From: Rhodamnia argentea
Lineage: Eukaryota > Streptophyta > Magnoliopsida > Myrtales > Myrtaceae
Direction of reading: 5' to 3'
DNA length: 64,000 nucleotides
Assembly (NCBI RefSeq): GCF_020921035.1
Contig: NC_063154.1
Span: 7,874,001 to 7,938,000 of the forward strand
The notes under the pieces are model-generated. The model worked only from the letters and a program-made list of their open reading frames with translations, was not told the DNA's origin and did no database searches. Both the position numbers and the translations under genes were made by a program. Positions 12,172 to 23,989 of this stretch are shown piece after piece (position 1 is the stretch's first letter; the number at the start of each line of letters is the position of its first letter).

Positions 12172-13788
12172 ATGGACCGTCGTCGTTTTCTCTGGCGTTC
12201 GTCAACACAAGCCCGCTTCTTCTTCGCCCCTGCTTCACCCACCTCCTCTCTCAGAGCGCTCACTCCTCCACCTCGAGCTCCAACAGACCCTTCTCTAATC
12301 CGGCTAAAGTCTCCGTCCACCTTCTGTCTCGGCTTCAGCAGATTGATAAGCAGCAGCAGCAGCTCAGGGCATACCCACGCGGCTCTCGGCGTCAGCGACG
12401 ATGACCCACGTTCGGATAGGATCGCCCGGGACGCAGATGAGCTCGTAAAGATCTTGTCGAGCGCCAGCTCCGGTTCCTCCGTCGAGTCGTCCCTGGACCG
12501 CGCTGCGGTCGCGGTAATGTCGCCGACCCTGGTTGCGGAGGTTCTGAAGAAGCTGAGTAATGCAGGTGCTCTCGCGCTCTCGTTCTTCAGATGGGCTGAG
12601 AAAAGGCGAGGGTTTGAGTATAGTGCTGAGAGCTACCATGCTCTGATCGAAGCTCTAGGAAAGATCAAGCAGTTCAACTTGGTGTGGAAAGTGGTCGATG
12701 AGATGAAGCAGAGAGGGTTATTGACTAAAGAGACCTTTGGGTTGATCTCGCGCAGATACGCGAGAGCCAGGAAGGTTAAAGAAGCGATCGACGCCTTTGA
12801 GAGGATGCAGAAGTTTGGATTGAGCTTAGATTCGTCTGATTTCAATAGGTTGGTTGATACTTTGTGCAAGTCCAGAAATGTGGTGAAAGCACAGGAGGTG
12901 TTTGATAAAAGGAAGGGGCGGTTCAAGTTAGACCTCAAGTCGTACAGCATTCTACTGGAAGGTTGGGGTCAAGAAATGAACTTTTTGAGGATGATGGAAG
13001 TTTACAGGGAGATAAAGGACGAGGGGTTTGAGCTGGATGTCGTGGCTTACGGGATCATGATCAATGCGCATTGCAAGATTAAGAAGTACGATGAGGCCAT
13101 CGAGTTTTATCGTGAAATGCTAGCCAAGAACTGCAAGCCTTCTCCTCATATATTTTGCACTTTGATTAATGGATTGGGATCTGAGAAGAGGTTAAGTGAA
13201 GCAGTGAAATTTTATGAGCAATCCAAGGCATTTGGGTTTGCTCCAGAGGCTCCAACTTACAATGCTCTGGTGGGTGCTTATTGCTGGTCGATGCGGATGG
13301 ACGATGCTTATAGAGTTCTTGATGAGATGAGAAAATGTGGTGTTGGACCAAACTCCAGGACTTATGACATAATTCTTCACCACTTGGTAAAAGCTAGGAG
13401 ATCAAAAGAAGCGTACTCGGTCTTCCAGAAGATGAGCAATGAGCCAGGGTGCGAGCCAGCTCTGAGTACATATGAGATCATAGTGAGGATGTTTTGCAAT
13501 GAGGACAGGACGGATATGGCATTGAGAGTTTGGAAACAAATGAAAGACAAGGGAGTCCTTCCTGGAATGCACATGTTCTCTACTGTGATTGCCAGCCTTT
13601 GCCATGAAAATAAATTGGATGATGCTTGCAAGTACTTTCAGGAGATGATGGACGTGGGTATTCGTCCTCCGGCTAATACGTTTAGCAAGTTGAAGCAATG
13701 TCTCCTGGATGAGGGACGGAAGGATGATGTTCTAAGTTTTTCTAGGAAGATTGACAAATTGAGGAAAACACCGCTCGTCACATTGTAA
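12172..13788 (+). CDS. P-class pentatricopeptide repeat protein, probably mitochondrial, no introns
   Basis: The frame is open from 12061, but I prefer the ATG at 12172, which gives 538 residues. It follows directly on a CT-rich leader and starts MDRRRFLWRSSTQARFFF, a good Arg-rich mitochondrial targeting peptide. The extra 37 residues from 12061 are a translated CT leader. After a Ser-rich linker and a helical region (VLKKLSNAGALALSFFRWAE) come about eleven 35-residue PPR motifs in tandem. Examples are SYHALIEALGKIKQFNLVWK, AYGIMINAHCKIKKYDEAIE, TYNALVGAYCWSMRMDDAYR and MFSTVIASLCHENKLDDACK. It ends with ..LRKTPLVTL and has no E or DYW tail, so it is a P-class protein that binds organelle RNA, acting in stability, splicing or translation. 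The wording closely recalls the Arabidopsis At1g71060 type (from memory). No intron, as usual in PPR genes. Its RNA target cannot be read from the sequence. Confidence 0.93.
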   Translation: MDRRRFLWRSSTQARFFFAPASPTSSLRALTPPPRAPTDPSLIRLKSPSTFCLGFSRLISSSSSSGHTHAALGVSDDDPRSDRIARDADELVKILSSASSGSSVESSLDRAAVAVMSPTLVAEVLKKLSNAGALALSFFRWAEKRRGFEYSAESYHALIEALGKIKQFNLVWKVVDEMKQRGLLTKETFGLISRRYARARKVKEAIDAFERMQKFGLSLDSSDFNRLVDTLCKSRNVVKAQEVFDKRKGRFKLDLKSYSILLEGWGQEMNFLRMMEVYREIKDEGFELDVVAYGIMINAHCKIKKYDEAIEFYREMLAKNCKPSPHIFCTLINGLGSEKRLSEAVKFYEQSKAFGFAPEAPTYNALVGAYCWSMRMDDAYRVLDEMRKCGVGPNSRTYDIILHHLVKARRSKEAYSVFQKMSNEPGCEPALSTYEIIVRMFCNEDRTDMALRVWKQMKDKGVLPGMHMFSTVIASLCHENKLDDACKYFQEMMDVGIRPPANTFSKLKQCLLDEGRKDDVLSFSRKIDKLRKTPLVTL

Positions 13789-14197
13789 TACGCCAGAAGA
13801 TTCTGGCCTCATGATAATGCCTTGGGTTGTTAATTTTCTGGCCTTAAGGTATATTGACTCTGACAGCCTCTGTCGGATGCATCTGCAACTGTGTGAGTAG
13901 CTTAAGGACTGACAGTGGTACTGGAAAACCCATTTTGTAAGCAAGGACTTGAGCTAGGATCAGGTGGGAGATGGATGGAAATGCTAACTTCATTCACTTG
14001 CTCGCACTTCTCTGTCGAATCACTCCTAATTTTCTCATCCTGTTCGCCCTTCTCCATCTCTACCTTTACCATTCCCAAACTCAGCCTGTCTTCTTTAGCT
14101 GCTTTATTGTTACAGTGCCGCCTTTTGCTAGGCATGGGGAGAAGGACCAGAACCTCCCAGTTAATCCCTACTTCATATTTGTAACCTAAAGTCTCGT
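13789..14197. other. PPR 3' flank, possibly with a relic of GT14 exon 1
   Basis: The 3' UTR of the PPR gene should lie here. From about 13970 to 14160 there are short words that resemble GT14 exon 1, such as GGAGATGGATGG and AGAAGGACC. The match is too weak to be sure that this is a decayed exon 1. A clear match to the gene begins only at about 14198. Confidence 0.35.
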
Positions 14198-16556
14198 CTT
14201 GTCACTGATGCTCTGAGCGCGTTTGATTGCCCCGTTGATCACACTAGATGGTAAGCAATTTCGGGAAAAATAGCCAATTTTGTTTGCTTGTGTTCTGTGT
14301 TTAGGGAATATGTTGGATTTAGTGACATTGTTCGTTTGTGAAAGAATTGTTATTGGCGTCTCTTTGTCTGTGATTTCATGATATTGGTGGAACCAGATGC
14401 TGTGTTGGAAAACTTTTCTATGGCTGGGAAGTTCCTTTTCTGGATCATTTCTTGATATGGGAAAACTGATTGCTGATTTGCGAGGGTTGAAAACTTACTT
14501 GCCTTCACATATCAATTGTAGAAAAAATGGTAAATTCTTCCCCTCATTTGGTCTGTTTTGATGAGGCAAACTGTTATTTTGGCCTGCTATTATAGGATCT
14601 GTTACATGTTCTGTCGATGACTAATCCTCTATGGACCAAGAGGTTTTTGGTATGCTAACCTGCTCTTGAGAGATTATATCAAAGCTAATTTGATGTATCC
14701 GGTATCTAAAACTCTGACGAGGGTCTTATTCTACATGGTGCAACAGGAAGAGCTGTTTTTCTCGTTTTTGGCTTGGGTTGCCTATGAATGAGATGTACTT
14801 TTCTCTCTATCCTAAGAGTAAGCAGGAAGTGGATATTAGGGGATCTGACTGGTATAATTGTAGGCCCCTGCTTATTCCATACCTTAGAGACCATGGTGTT
14901 GTTTATATTTGTGAGCCTTTTTTTGTGTTTTATCTAATTGGTGCTTTGTGGTGTTTGAGCAATTCATGACATGAAGATGATCATCTTGGTATCGTGCTTT
15001 ACGTGATTCTTACCACACTGCCTGGAGTCCATGACTTTTGCTTTAAGCAATCTTCACATTCTTGCCATATTGTTGTTTTCAGAGAGATCCAATGATCACC
15101 ATTTGAGTTTATTGATTCACCGTGATAGTACCATCAAGACCATTTGAGTTTGTTGATTCACCATGATAGTACCATCAAGTCAGATTGAACTGTTGCTGAG
15201 TGAGAACCAATGTCCATCAAGAATTTAGACTTCTAATTTCCTTGCTAACATCTGCTTACTCGTTATGCCACTCATATTCCCTGTAGAAATATGCTGAAAT
15301 AGCTTTGAAAAATTTAAAATGTTACCCTGACTATGCTCACCATTAACTACATTATACTCAGACTTAAAAGCAGTTAAGCTTGCACAAGCATTTCTTGTTA
15401 GTGTTCTCCTAGGTTGTGAAAGTAGAAGGCAAGGATCAACCTCCTTGTCAGTATGGTTGTTTTGGTGCAGCATTAGATCAGGTTTTCTGCCAAGATCTAT
15501 CTGATGTGATTGGGCAATATAACTGTGCCTAGATATTTCAGCACTGCCTGCCTTTTGGCCTAATATTAACTTGGTCAAATTTGGGCATTTGATTTTTTGG
15601 AGTTCTCTTGTGCCTGAGTGGTGCACGCTAGAAAACATGCATAGAAGATTCGAAATTAGACCTTGGAATTGTGTCATTTGATACTGTGATAGCACGCTAA
15701 TATAGCGAACTCCAAAATAGTGCTAGAAGGCTTTTGGTCGTTGTCAAGGGTGTTGTTGACGAGTGTAACCCAGGCTGCTATAATTCCAGTTGTCTACCCC
15801 TGAGACAAGAGACTGACCCAATTTATATGCAAGGGTGACTCATCTAATGAGATGTCTATAATAACTTACAAGTTGCGAGTGGCATTGTATTTTCACTTCG
15901 AAGGATTGGCCCTGATTGAAGGGCTAATCTTTGGAGGTGTGCAGGGGTGAAACACGAAATGAAAAAACTTAGGGATAGGTGTTGATCACCTTTTTTTCAT
16001 TACACGAGATGTATGGTCTTTTTTTGTGCATGTGCAGAAGCTGGTACATCTTGATGGCTACTAAGTGCTTTGACTGTTACGGTACATCTTGATGGACTAA
16101 GATGTTCTCTTAGTCTTACATAGAAAATTTACTGCAGGATCTTCCCCTTCATGCGGCTGCCCTCAGATGCTGTAGTTGTTTCCTTGTGCTTTGCTTGACA
16201 AACTTTCCACCTATGACCTGGATACTTTTCTCCTGTCAAGTTTCATTTACCTCTGTCGTGATTCATATTCTCAATCTTTTTTGAACTCCAATACCGGAAA
16301 CTAATTAGTACTTCAAGATCCTTCTCGAATTTGCCATTGTGAGATGTGCCATTTGGTCTTTCACACTGTTCAAGCACTACATCAGCGTTTCTTGTCAATC
16401 ATTTTCATTGCAACTTGCTTATACTTATTTGGCAGCTGGCCTTGATCGTCTGGTTTCCCTTGCAGATCTCTCCCATGTTTTCTCCTCGGTTAGCAGGGAT
16501 CTCAATTCTATTGATCACGCCAGTGGTCTTGGATGGAAGTGTAATCCTCTCTCTCG

Positions 16557-16621
<65 letters not shown>

Positions 16622-17365
16622 CAGGGAAAAAAAATGCTCTTTCAAGATGTTTTGGGAGGATTGTCTTAATAAATCCTGATTGTGTTCTTATTCTGGTGCA
16701 GACAGCATAAATTCCACCCTATGTGATTGATCCAGGACTATATTTAGCCAGGAGAACGCAAATATTTCAAGCGACATAGAATGATCAACTGCCGAAGTAT
16801 TTTTAGTCTTCACCGGTAAAGATTTTTGCTATGGCTATCACCTATTATAGTATCAAGGCAGAAGCAGATTGGTCTACAAGCACCCACGTTGAGCATCTCT
16901 TGATAGGTCTATTAACTGGTATCTGTGCTTCCACGCAGGTTCTCCTTGGTTCATGTTGAGCCAACCATATCTTGAGTTTTGGGTTTTTGGTTGTGATAAC
17001 TTTCCCCTAAAATAAGATTATCCCTTTTATATGATCTACTTTAGATATCCGCGCATAGATGCATCGACATTACACTCCCTCAACAATGTGATGTTGTCGC
17101 AAGAAGCATATTTTCACTACTCATCTGCAATTCAGATTCCCCTGAGTTCAAGAACACTGCCGTGACCAGAGATCTGAGATTCATGATCTGGGACAATCCA
17201 CCTAAGATGGATCCTCTCTTTCTAAACAGTTCCGACCATGGTCGGATGGTCCAAAGTTGGGCTGCTTTCACAGAACAGTAGAAGGATGATCCTGTTCTGG
17301 ACATGGTCGATGCACGTATTCTCAAACGCGGGTCCAGCTGAGCTGCCTCCCGACCTTGGTGCAGA
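14198..17365 (+). pseudogene. partial, degenerate duplicate of the GT14 gene (introns kept)
   Basis: This 3.2 kb block parallels 6760-9930 of the intact gene at DNA level. It contains the last 35 bases of exon 1 (14213-14251, CTGAGCGCG then GATGGTAAGC), the whole of intron 1, exon 2 (16468 onwards, CTCTCCCATGTTTTCTCCTC), exon 3 (16703 onwards) and part of exon 4 (16940-17365). It is broken many times. The exon 2 donor is altered (GGAAGTGTAA instead of GGAAAGAGTAA). Exon 3 is one base short near its start, so the frame shifts. Exon 4 has lost about 20 bases and gained about 55-70 near 17000-17080, and has a TAG at 17279 where the gene has TTC. Most of exon 1 and the last 140 bases of the gene are missing. 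Because introns are copied, this came from a DNA duplication, not a retro-copy. No product is expected. Confidence 0.9.
16551..16618. repeat. CT then CA microsatellite in the GT14 pseudogene
   Basis: A run of about 15 CT units is followed by about 19 CA units. The same place in the intact gene (9191-9232) has a much shorter CT run and an interrupted CA run. The reading frames of repeated Cys-Val or Thr-His here are only translations of the repeat. Confidence 0.95.
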
Positions 17366-17744
17366 TTGATATGCTAAAGGACGGGATATTCAAAATGCAC
17401 ATCTATAGCCGGTGATCCGGGGTGCATCAAATACTTGCATAATTTGAAGTGTATCCTCGAATTCACAGAAAGAACGGGAAGTTCATCTTTTATAGGTGCA
17501 GAAATACATGCATCAAAGGCGATAATGTATAGAACACTAAGAACTCGTATGCTTGAACTCACAAAAAAAAGCAAAGTTATGAAAGCAACGTATAAAAGCC
17601 AGATCTTTCCTAGCCATTCCACGCCAAAAACGACGTTGGTAGTGATCACAAACACATCTGCTTCCAAATCAGGACTTGAAACAGTATCTAGTCAATTGTA
17701 AACCTCAAAAATGAAAAGAGAATGTATCAGTGTGGCTAGGGTTT
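17366..17744. other. gap between GT14 pseudogene and the small minus-strand gene
   Basis: There is no recognisable gene. A 97-codon minus-strand frame at 17667-17374 is rich in hydrophobic residues but has no motif I know and no splice support. The right end should be the 3' UTR of the minus-strand gene that ends at 17745. Confidence 0.4.
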
Positions 17745-18425
17745 TCACGATTTCACTTTATCGCCATGGCCGCGCGTCTTAATGTGGAAGCAGATCTGGC
17801 GGATGCTTCGGCTTGCGGTTTTGACACGCGTGCCGCTGACTTTAATCTGCACGTCTTCGAGCTGTGACGACTTGGAGCTGGAAATGCCTGGAATAATGCA
17901 CTGGCGTTAGAACTTACACATCGTGTGTAATCGGATGATTTTCCATTGATCGAAACAACAAAAGAAGATTAATAGAGTTTCGAAACATTATGTAGAACAC
18001 TATAATGCCAGCACTTTTTTGTGCTATTGCCACTCATGTACACGTAGGATGTACATACGTGTCTCGCGCGCGTATGCAAATGCAAGAGCAAGAGAAGTGT
18101 CTATTGACATATAATCTTGCAAAAAAAAAAAAAAAATTTCCGACGAAGATGAGAAGGGGGCAGGCTTACCTATTTTAGCTATAACCGGGGCCGCCGTCCC
18201 CTTTGAAGATGGAAGCGAAAGCGAAGCTGTTTCTAAGGATGGCATGGAAGATGGTATCGAAGGCGTAAGTGTACGGGAAGCCGGTTTTGGACCCGAATAT
18301 GGTGGCGGAGGTGGATACTGAACCGGGTATGGATATGGATATGGATAAGGATACGGATACGGATAATGATGCGGCGGTGGCAGAGCATCACCTCCGGTCT
18401 CTGGTATGGAGTGACGAGCACCCAT
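17745..18425 (-). CDS. unrecognised Tyr-Pro/Pro-rich small protein, 2 exons
   Basis: Exon 1 is 18425-18170 and exon 2 is 17887-17745 on the minus strand. The donor reads AATAG|GTAAGC and the acceptor TTCCAG|GCATTT. The junction keeps the frame, giving 132 residues ending at TGA. The ATG at 18425 has a good context (AAGATGG); an in-frame ATG at 18449 would add eight residues. The N-terminus MGARHS fits the pattern for N-myristoylation (Gly2, Ser6), which is an inference. Residues about 18-45 are (Tyr-Pro)n followed by Pro-rich sequence, encoded by a hexanucleotide repeat. Then come Ser-rich residues, and a basic end with VQIKVSGTRVKTASRSIRQI and HIKTRGHGDKVKS. I recognise no domain. The clean splice junction and the compositional change across exon 2 argue for a real gene. 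It could also be an old gene fragment; expression data would decide. Confidence 0.6.
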
Positions 18426-18983
18426 CTTCTTCACTTCAATCACGAACATGTGGAAATAACCAAGGACCCCTTGCCAACGATGGACGAGTTGGTGATGTAG
18501 AGTCTTGTATTTCTTGACGTCTCTTCTTTTTATAAAGCAACTACACAACTTATTAAATGGCGGTTTCCATTGATATTGAATGCAAAGATTGGATTTTATT
18601 CGATAATAAAGTTTCGGAGATTGTGGTCTCGCGAAACAGCATCCAGTTTTCATTTGCAAGATATTCTCTTGCCATGCATAAAATAGATTTTTTTACCAAA
18701 ATATTACTGTTCTAAATCAATTAAGGGATTCTTTTACTTAATTGAACCCCATAAGTCAAAACTAAATGTTGCTATTATCAGAATAACATTAGATTTTCAT
18801 CATTAGCTCTTCAGATTATGAGCATTTAAATTTCAATGTTTATTTTTCAGTTTTGTCAAACTTCGTGTTTTTTTCACCTTCTGTTCTTTAAAAGTGATTT
18901 TATTTTGCTGAATCACTTTGGAATGCATATGTATTGTACAATTAAATATATATTAATATTATATGACACCTAAATAAAAGGAA
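18426..18983. other. upstream region of the small minus-strand gene
   Basis: The first 230 bases remain open in the same minus-strand frame (from 18659), so they may be 5' UTR or extra N-terminal coding sequence. After 18660 the DNA is AT-rich with no gene visible. Confidence 0.4.
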
Positions 18984-19645
18984 AAGTGTCAAAAAAGTCA
19001 TAAACCTATTGCATTGGTGCCAATTCAATCCTAAACTTTTTTTTGTGTGTCAATTCAGTCCTAAACCTTTTGTATTGGTGCCAATTAAGTTCTAAACCTT
19101 TTATTAGTGCAAATTCAGTCATAAACCTTTTACAATAGTGCCAATTTAGTCCTAAAATTTTTTCATTTATGCCAATTGAGTCAATTCCATCAATTTTGAT
19201 TGGAAATCACTGGCATGGACGTCAATTATCCTACGTGACACGGTTGGCACTAGCATGGATATTTTTTAATTTTTTTTTTAAATTTTAAATAATTTTTAAA
19301 AATAATTTTGTTAAAAACCAAAAAAATGCTTAAAAAATTATTTAAAATATTAAAATAATATTAAAAACTATCCAAGTTAGCTCTAGCCGTGCCATGTAGG
19401 ACAATCGATATCCACGTCAGCGATTTTCGGTCAAAATTGGTCGGATTAACTCAATTGGTATAAATATAAAAAATTTAGGATTGAATTGACAACAATACAG
19501 AAGGTTTAGGACTAAATTAGTACCAATAAAAGGTTTATGATTTAATTGGCACCAATGCAAAATGTTTAAGACTGAATTGGCATAAAAAAAAGGTTTAGGA
19601 CTGAATTGGCACTAATGCAATAGGTCTAGGACTTTTTTGACACTT
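18984..19645. mobile_element. foldback element, family A, complete copy
   Basis: The left end AAGTGTCAAAAAAGTC and the right end GACTTTTTTGACACTT (after allowing small changes) are inverted repeats. Each arm holds four to five repeats of a 35-45 bp unit of the type CAATTCAGTCCTAAACCTTT, in opposite orientation. The arms run into inverted middle blocks (TGGAAATCACTGGCATGGAC left, CACGTCAGCGATTTTCGG right) around an AT-rich centre. It has no coding capacity. It is the best-preserved copy of a family seen about eight times in this window. It may be a non-autonomous DNA transposon, but a clear target duplication is not visible. Confidence 0.75.
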
Positions 19646-20095
19646 CTTCCCCCAAATGAATAAGGTGAAAACCGTTTTGCTCCGTTCATTCATTCGGGGA
19701 GAGTATTGTGCACGTTGAAAATAAACTGAATTCATTGTTTGATACTTCTTTATATAATAAAAAGAATTCAAAGACACTTTCTACCTCAAATTTGGCTAAA
19801 AAGATTTGTGTCCATAGCTGATATGGAATAAATGGAGAAAAATTATATATAATTGAGAGAAAGATGAAATGGTAATTTCAATGGACCATCAGATAAACGT
19901 GTTCATCCCTCAAATCTCTCGTTAATTGTAATTTCCTCTTAAATATTTCCACTTAAGGTAATCTAGACTATACTTATCTTCTTTTGATTTTGTTTCTTTT
20001 TTACACATACATGGTATGAGCTCTCTTCTGCCAGTATTAACAAAAGGAAACCATCTTTGTATTTGGATTGTGATTTCAAACCAAAAGTTACCAAT
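19646..20095. other. AT-rich intergenic stretch
   Basis: No gene, RNA or clear repeat is seen between the two family A elements. Confidence 0.5.
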
Positions 20096-20995
20096 AAAAA
20101 GTCCTAAATTTATTGCATTGTATGAATTCAGTTTTAATCCTTTCAATTTGGCCAATTTATTCATAAGCATTTTGAGAATTTTTCAATGCAGTCCATTTGG
20201 CTGGAACTTGATGACCTGGATGCCGCGACCCTAATGTGGAAATTTTCGATTTTTTTGTTTGTTGTGTTTGCATTTGTTTGAACTTTTCTTTCTTTTATTT
20301 TTTAAATTATTAAGGGCCGATGGGGGGCTACTAGTCACTAGTTGAGGCCCGACGACTCCAGTTGGCCACTGGACAAGGGTTGTAACCCTTGCTCACAGCT
20401 GCGCGAGGCGAGTTCTCGTTAGTCGCAGTATGGGCTTGGGGATTTCACTCATAGTTGGGTGAGCGTTGCGACCCTCGATCAGCTTTGAGCGAGGGCCACT
20501 AGCCCTTGCCCAATGGTTGGCAGGGGCCCTTGCCCAATGGTTAGCAGGGGCTTGCAACCTTTGCTCACAACGGAGTGAGGGTCGCAAGCATATGCCTTTG
20601 TTGGTGAGGACTCGCAACCCTTGCCCAGTGGCCGGTGAGAACTTGCAGAGCTTGGGCCTTGCCCAATGGCCAACAAGGGCTCACATGCCCTTACTTAATG
20701 GTCAGCGGGGGTCGTCGAGCGTCGGCCGACCTTAACAATTAAAAAAGAAAAAAAAAGTTAATAAAAATTTCAGAAAATTCAAAAAAATAAATTATCTTAA
20801 AAAATTCAGTTCGGTGTTGGTCGTGCCACGTTGGATGACCAATGTCCACATCATCAATTTCCAGCCAATATTGGCCGAACTCGCATTAGTAAATTGTCAA
20901 AAAATTTATGATTATATTCGCCAAATTGAAAGATTTGTGACCAAATTGACGCAAGTGCAATAGACCGGAATCTTTTTGTTTTTGTCAAAAGATAC
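20096..20995. mobile_element. foldback element, family A, with GC-rich centre
   Basis: The left arm starts AAAAAGTCCTAAATTTATTG and the right arm ends near GCAATAGACCGGAATC, in inverted orientation. The right inner block GCCACGTTGGATGACCAATG matches the middle block of the 18984 copy. The centre (20320-20730) is GC-rich with repeats of the words CTTGCCCAATGG and CTCGCAACC. Reading frames in the centre are repeat translations, not genes. Confidence 0.65.
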
Positions 20996-22392
20996 TCTGT
21001 CTTGCACATATGTAAAATCCGCATAAATTTCGCCTGAATCAGAATTTCAGTTTCCAGGTTCGAGAACTCCCACAAGCAATATATACAAAACAACAGTAAG
21101 TAATCTCAAGATTTTTTCCCCAAGCCACATTCTCTGCACACTGTTTTTCACAAAAGAGGGCTCTTTCAATCTTACTATCTAACGGGGGTATTTTGTGCCA
21201 GATAATCTTCTATATACCTTTTTCTTAATTTTTCAATTTTCAGTATCTCAGACAATCAAGAGAAACGTAAAGATTTACCTTTTTAATAGCACAAAAACGA
21301 TTTTTCTAGAAAAAGTTGATCACCCAACTAATATTGTATCAATATAGATTCGATATCTAATAATATCTTAACAATAATACTATCCTTGATATTGGAGCTT
21401 TTAGGGATATCAATATTTATGAGATTAGATACTTAAAGATGATAATGTAATATACAGGAAGTGATCATAGATTTTGAACCATTTTAATTGTGTTTTTGTT
21501 GTGAATTTGATGAACCATATATCAAATTTGTTAAGCCTATGGATGTGTATATAATATAGCCATTGTATTAGTTAAAGGATATTTACCTACTTCCCTCTCT
21601 AAGAGAGGTAGTTTATATTAGTCTAATTGTCAATTTATTATATAATGAACAATAATTCTAACATTATACTATTTACCATTATTTGTAAAAAAGAATTTGT
21701 CGAAAGAAAATTGTATTTATCACTCAAAAGAATACATGAGAAGTGCATAGATTTTGTAGTAAAGCAAATTGAAAGAGAGAAAAGCACAAAATACTACAAA
21801 ACAAAAACTATTCCCCGAAAACGAGGAGGATCAATAGAGTACCAGCGTGGTTAAGCATACTACTCGTTCTATAGGAAAGAATCTGTCACGTATGTGTTAA
21901 GCAAAATAATCGATAGTCCGATCATTGAATCTTGTATCATTATCGGTGATGAGCACATGCCATAAATTCATTCTCAAGTAACTATGGCATTGTCAGTTGG
22001 CGGTGCAAACTTAGGTTCGACTTCTTGTACACTATTGTCAAACAAAACAGGTTGAACAATCATAGATTTAACATTTGGAAGAGCAGATCTTCGTGGTTGA
22101 GACGAAATAGCTCCTGCGATCACCATTAAAACTGAAGGCATAGGGGGTATCGAATCTCAAAAACATATTTATTAAACTCCTACATCTAGATCGGGAGATG
22201 ATAGTTCCTAAGAGAATTAGATCGAGAGGGTTCAAACTCAAAACTAGATCTAGACCCTCTCCCATGGTTGAAGGTTGGAGAACACAGTGGAGAGAGAGAA
22301 AAAGACTTTCCGTTACATATAAAGTTAATTGCTTTTTTTTTTTAAAATAGAGTTTTTTTTCCTCAGAATTTTAATATAAGCATATATTTTAT
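20996..22392. other. AT-rich intergenic stretch
   Basis: There is no gene. Around 21930-22265 there is a patch of non-AT-rich sequence with CATTATCGGTGATGAG and CTAGATCGGGAGA words that recur near 30020 and 30105. It may be the remains of a dispersed element of unknown type. Confidence 0.4.
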
Positions 22393-22765
22393 TAAGAGTT
22401 AATACAACGAAAAACTCCAAACTAATACACGTATGACAAATTTGTCCGACACTTATTTTTTTACCATCAAAAATCATAAATTAGTACACGTGATAAATTT
22501 ATCCTGACCAATTTTTTTTACAACCAAATACCCCAATTTTGTGCACCTATACAAATTTATGATCTTTGTTAGTTCACGTTAAATTGAGTTATTACCACAA
22601 AAAATTTCAAATTAGTACAACCGCCACAAATAGGGGATAAAAAGCCCAAACTAGTATACCGATCAACTGTCACGTGTTATTCAACTCGGCATTGACGTTA
22701 AAATTTAACGGAAGTTAACCGATGGTAAATTTGTCATAGGTGTACATTTAGGATTTTTTTTTCAT
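22393..22765. mobile_element. foldback element, family E
   Basis: The left half has repeats of AAACTAATACACG and ACAAATTTGTCC units. The right half has the inverse, ending GGTAAATTTGTCATAGGTGT. The arms consist of about 40 bp sub-repeats. There is no coding capacity. It has the same architecture as family A but a different sequence. Confidence 0.55.
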
Positions 22766-23989
22766 GGTATTGACCCTTTTTTTTAAAATTTAAACACTAA
22801 CAATAATTTCAGTTACCGTGTTATTATAACTTTGAGAACACTTTTACTAGTTAGGAAATGTTTCTAGCTTTACGAAAAGAGAATTTTTTTTTTACGCTAT
22901 CAAAATGCATTCTTTTTAGATTTTCTCTTACTTGATTGATATGTTAGATTCAGCGACAAAAGAGAACCACATAGAGGTTTTTTTTTTTTAGTCCCTAAAC
23001 CACGTAGACGTTTACATAGCACAAAGTAACCTCACTAGGTATGTAACAATGAAAGCGCCTTTTTCTTTGGGAAAATAAAAAAATCTACAAAGAGTGTGAG
23101 TTTGGAAGAAAGCTCATCGTATCAAAAGGTCAATTTTTCTTGATCTCATTATATATGTGTGTGTATATATATATACACATAAACATATCATTGAAATAAA
23201 AACGTGATCAAGTACATCTCATCGCACATCCGTCCGTTCCTAAGGCCGGACACGTTAGGGAGGAGGCTCGATTTTTTAAGACATTAACTTGTAAAATTGG
23301 TGGAAAATGACGGGTTGAGACCAGAGAAATCGAACGTTTTGTTAATTGAAAAGTTACGTACACCCAAACCCCAACTAACTCTTTGTATAGCTGGCCCCCC
23401 TTCGCCTTCAATGATTGATCAAGATCATATGTCCCCAACGCAATTTAATGAACCCCTTGTCAAGTTAGATCCTAGTCAAAACCATGAATTCAATTAAGAA
23501 ATCGACTTCTCTAATTGTCACCATTCGATTCCTGAGGTAACGTCCCATTGATGCAAGTGGTCTCGGCAAATCCGCACCACAAGCAAGGAAAAAATCATCT
23601 AATTTTTACTTAATTTACACTTATCACTTCCATCATTGGCGGAACAAAAGTAATAAATATGCAAGATATATAATGTTGAATTTTTCTGGGTTTTTGGATT
23701 TCCCAAATTTCAAGGTTGTATTCTGTGGCCTCATGCCCGGAGTTCGTGGTCTCTTCCCTCCTTTGACTAACGCGTGGCCATTATTCAAAATATAATTTTT
23801 GCTTGGTTACAGTTTGATTCATGTGTATATGTCACTGTTACAGAGTTGTCATCCTCTTAGTCTTACTGTTGATCGGGTCACATCAAACGGATGTTACCAG
23901 AGAAATGACCAATTCCAATCATATCACATAATAACCTAATCATCTACACAATGAAATCAATCGTCCCAAAAAGTCCTTTCAATTGGAAT
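22766..23989. other. intergenic stretch
   Basis: No gene was found. The region contains a poly(T) micro-insertion with imperfect 13 bp flanking repeats (22967-23012) and a TA/TG microsatellite at 23150-23180. Confidence 0.5.

Noticed and set aside
16405..16617. Minus-strand frame with Cys-Val repeats
   Set aside because: Translation of the CA and CT microsatellite.
18984..19645. CRISPR-like regularly spaced repeats
   Set aside because: The repeats are diverged sub-repeats in two inverted arms of a plant repeat, not identical repeats with unique spacers.
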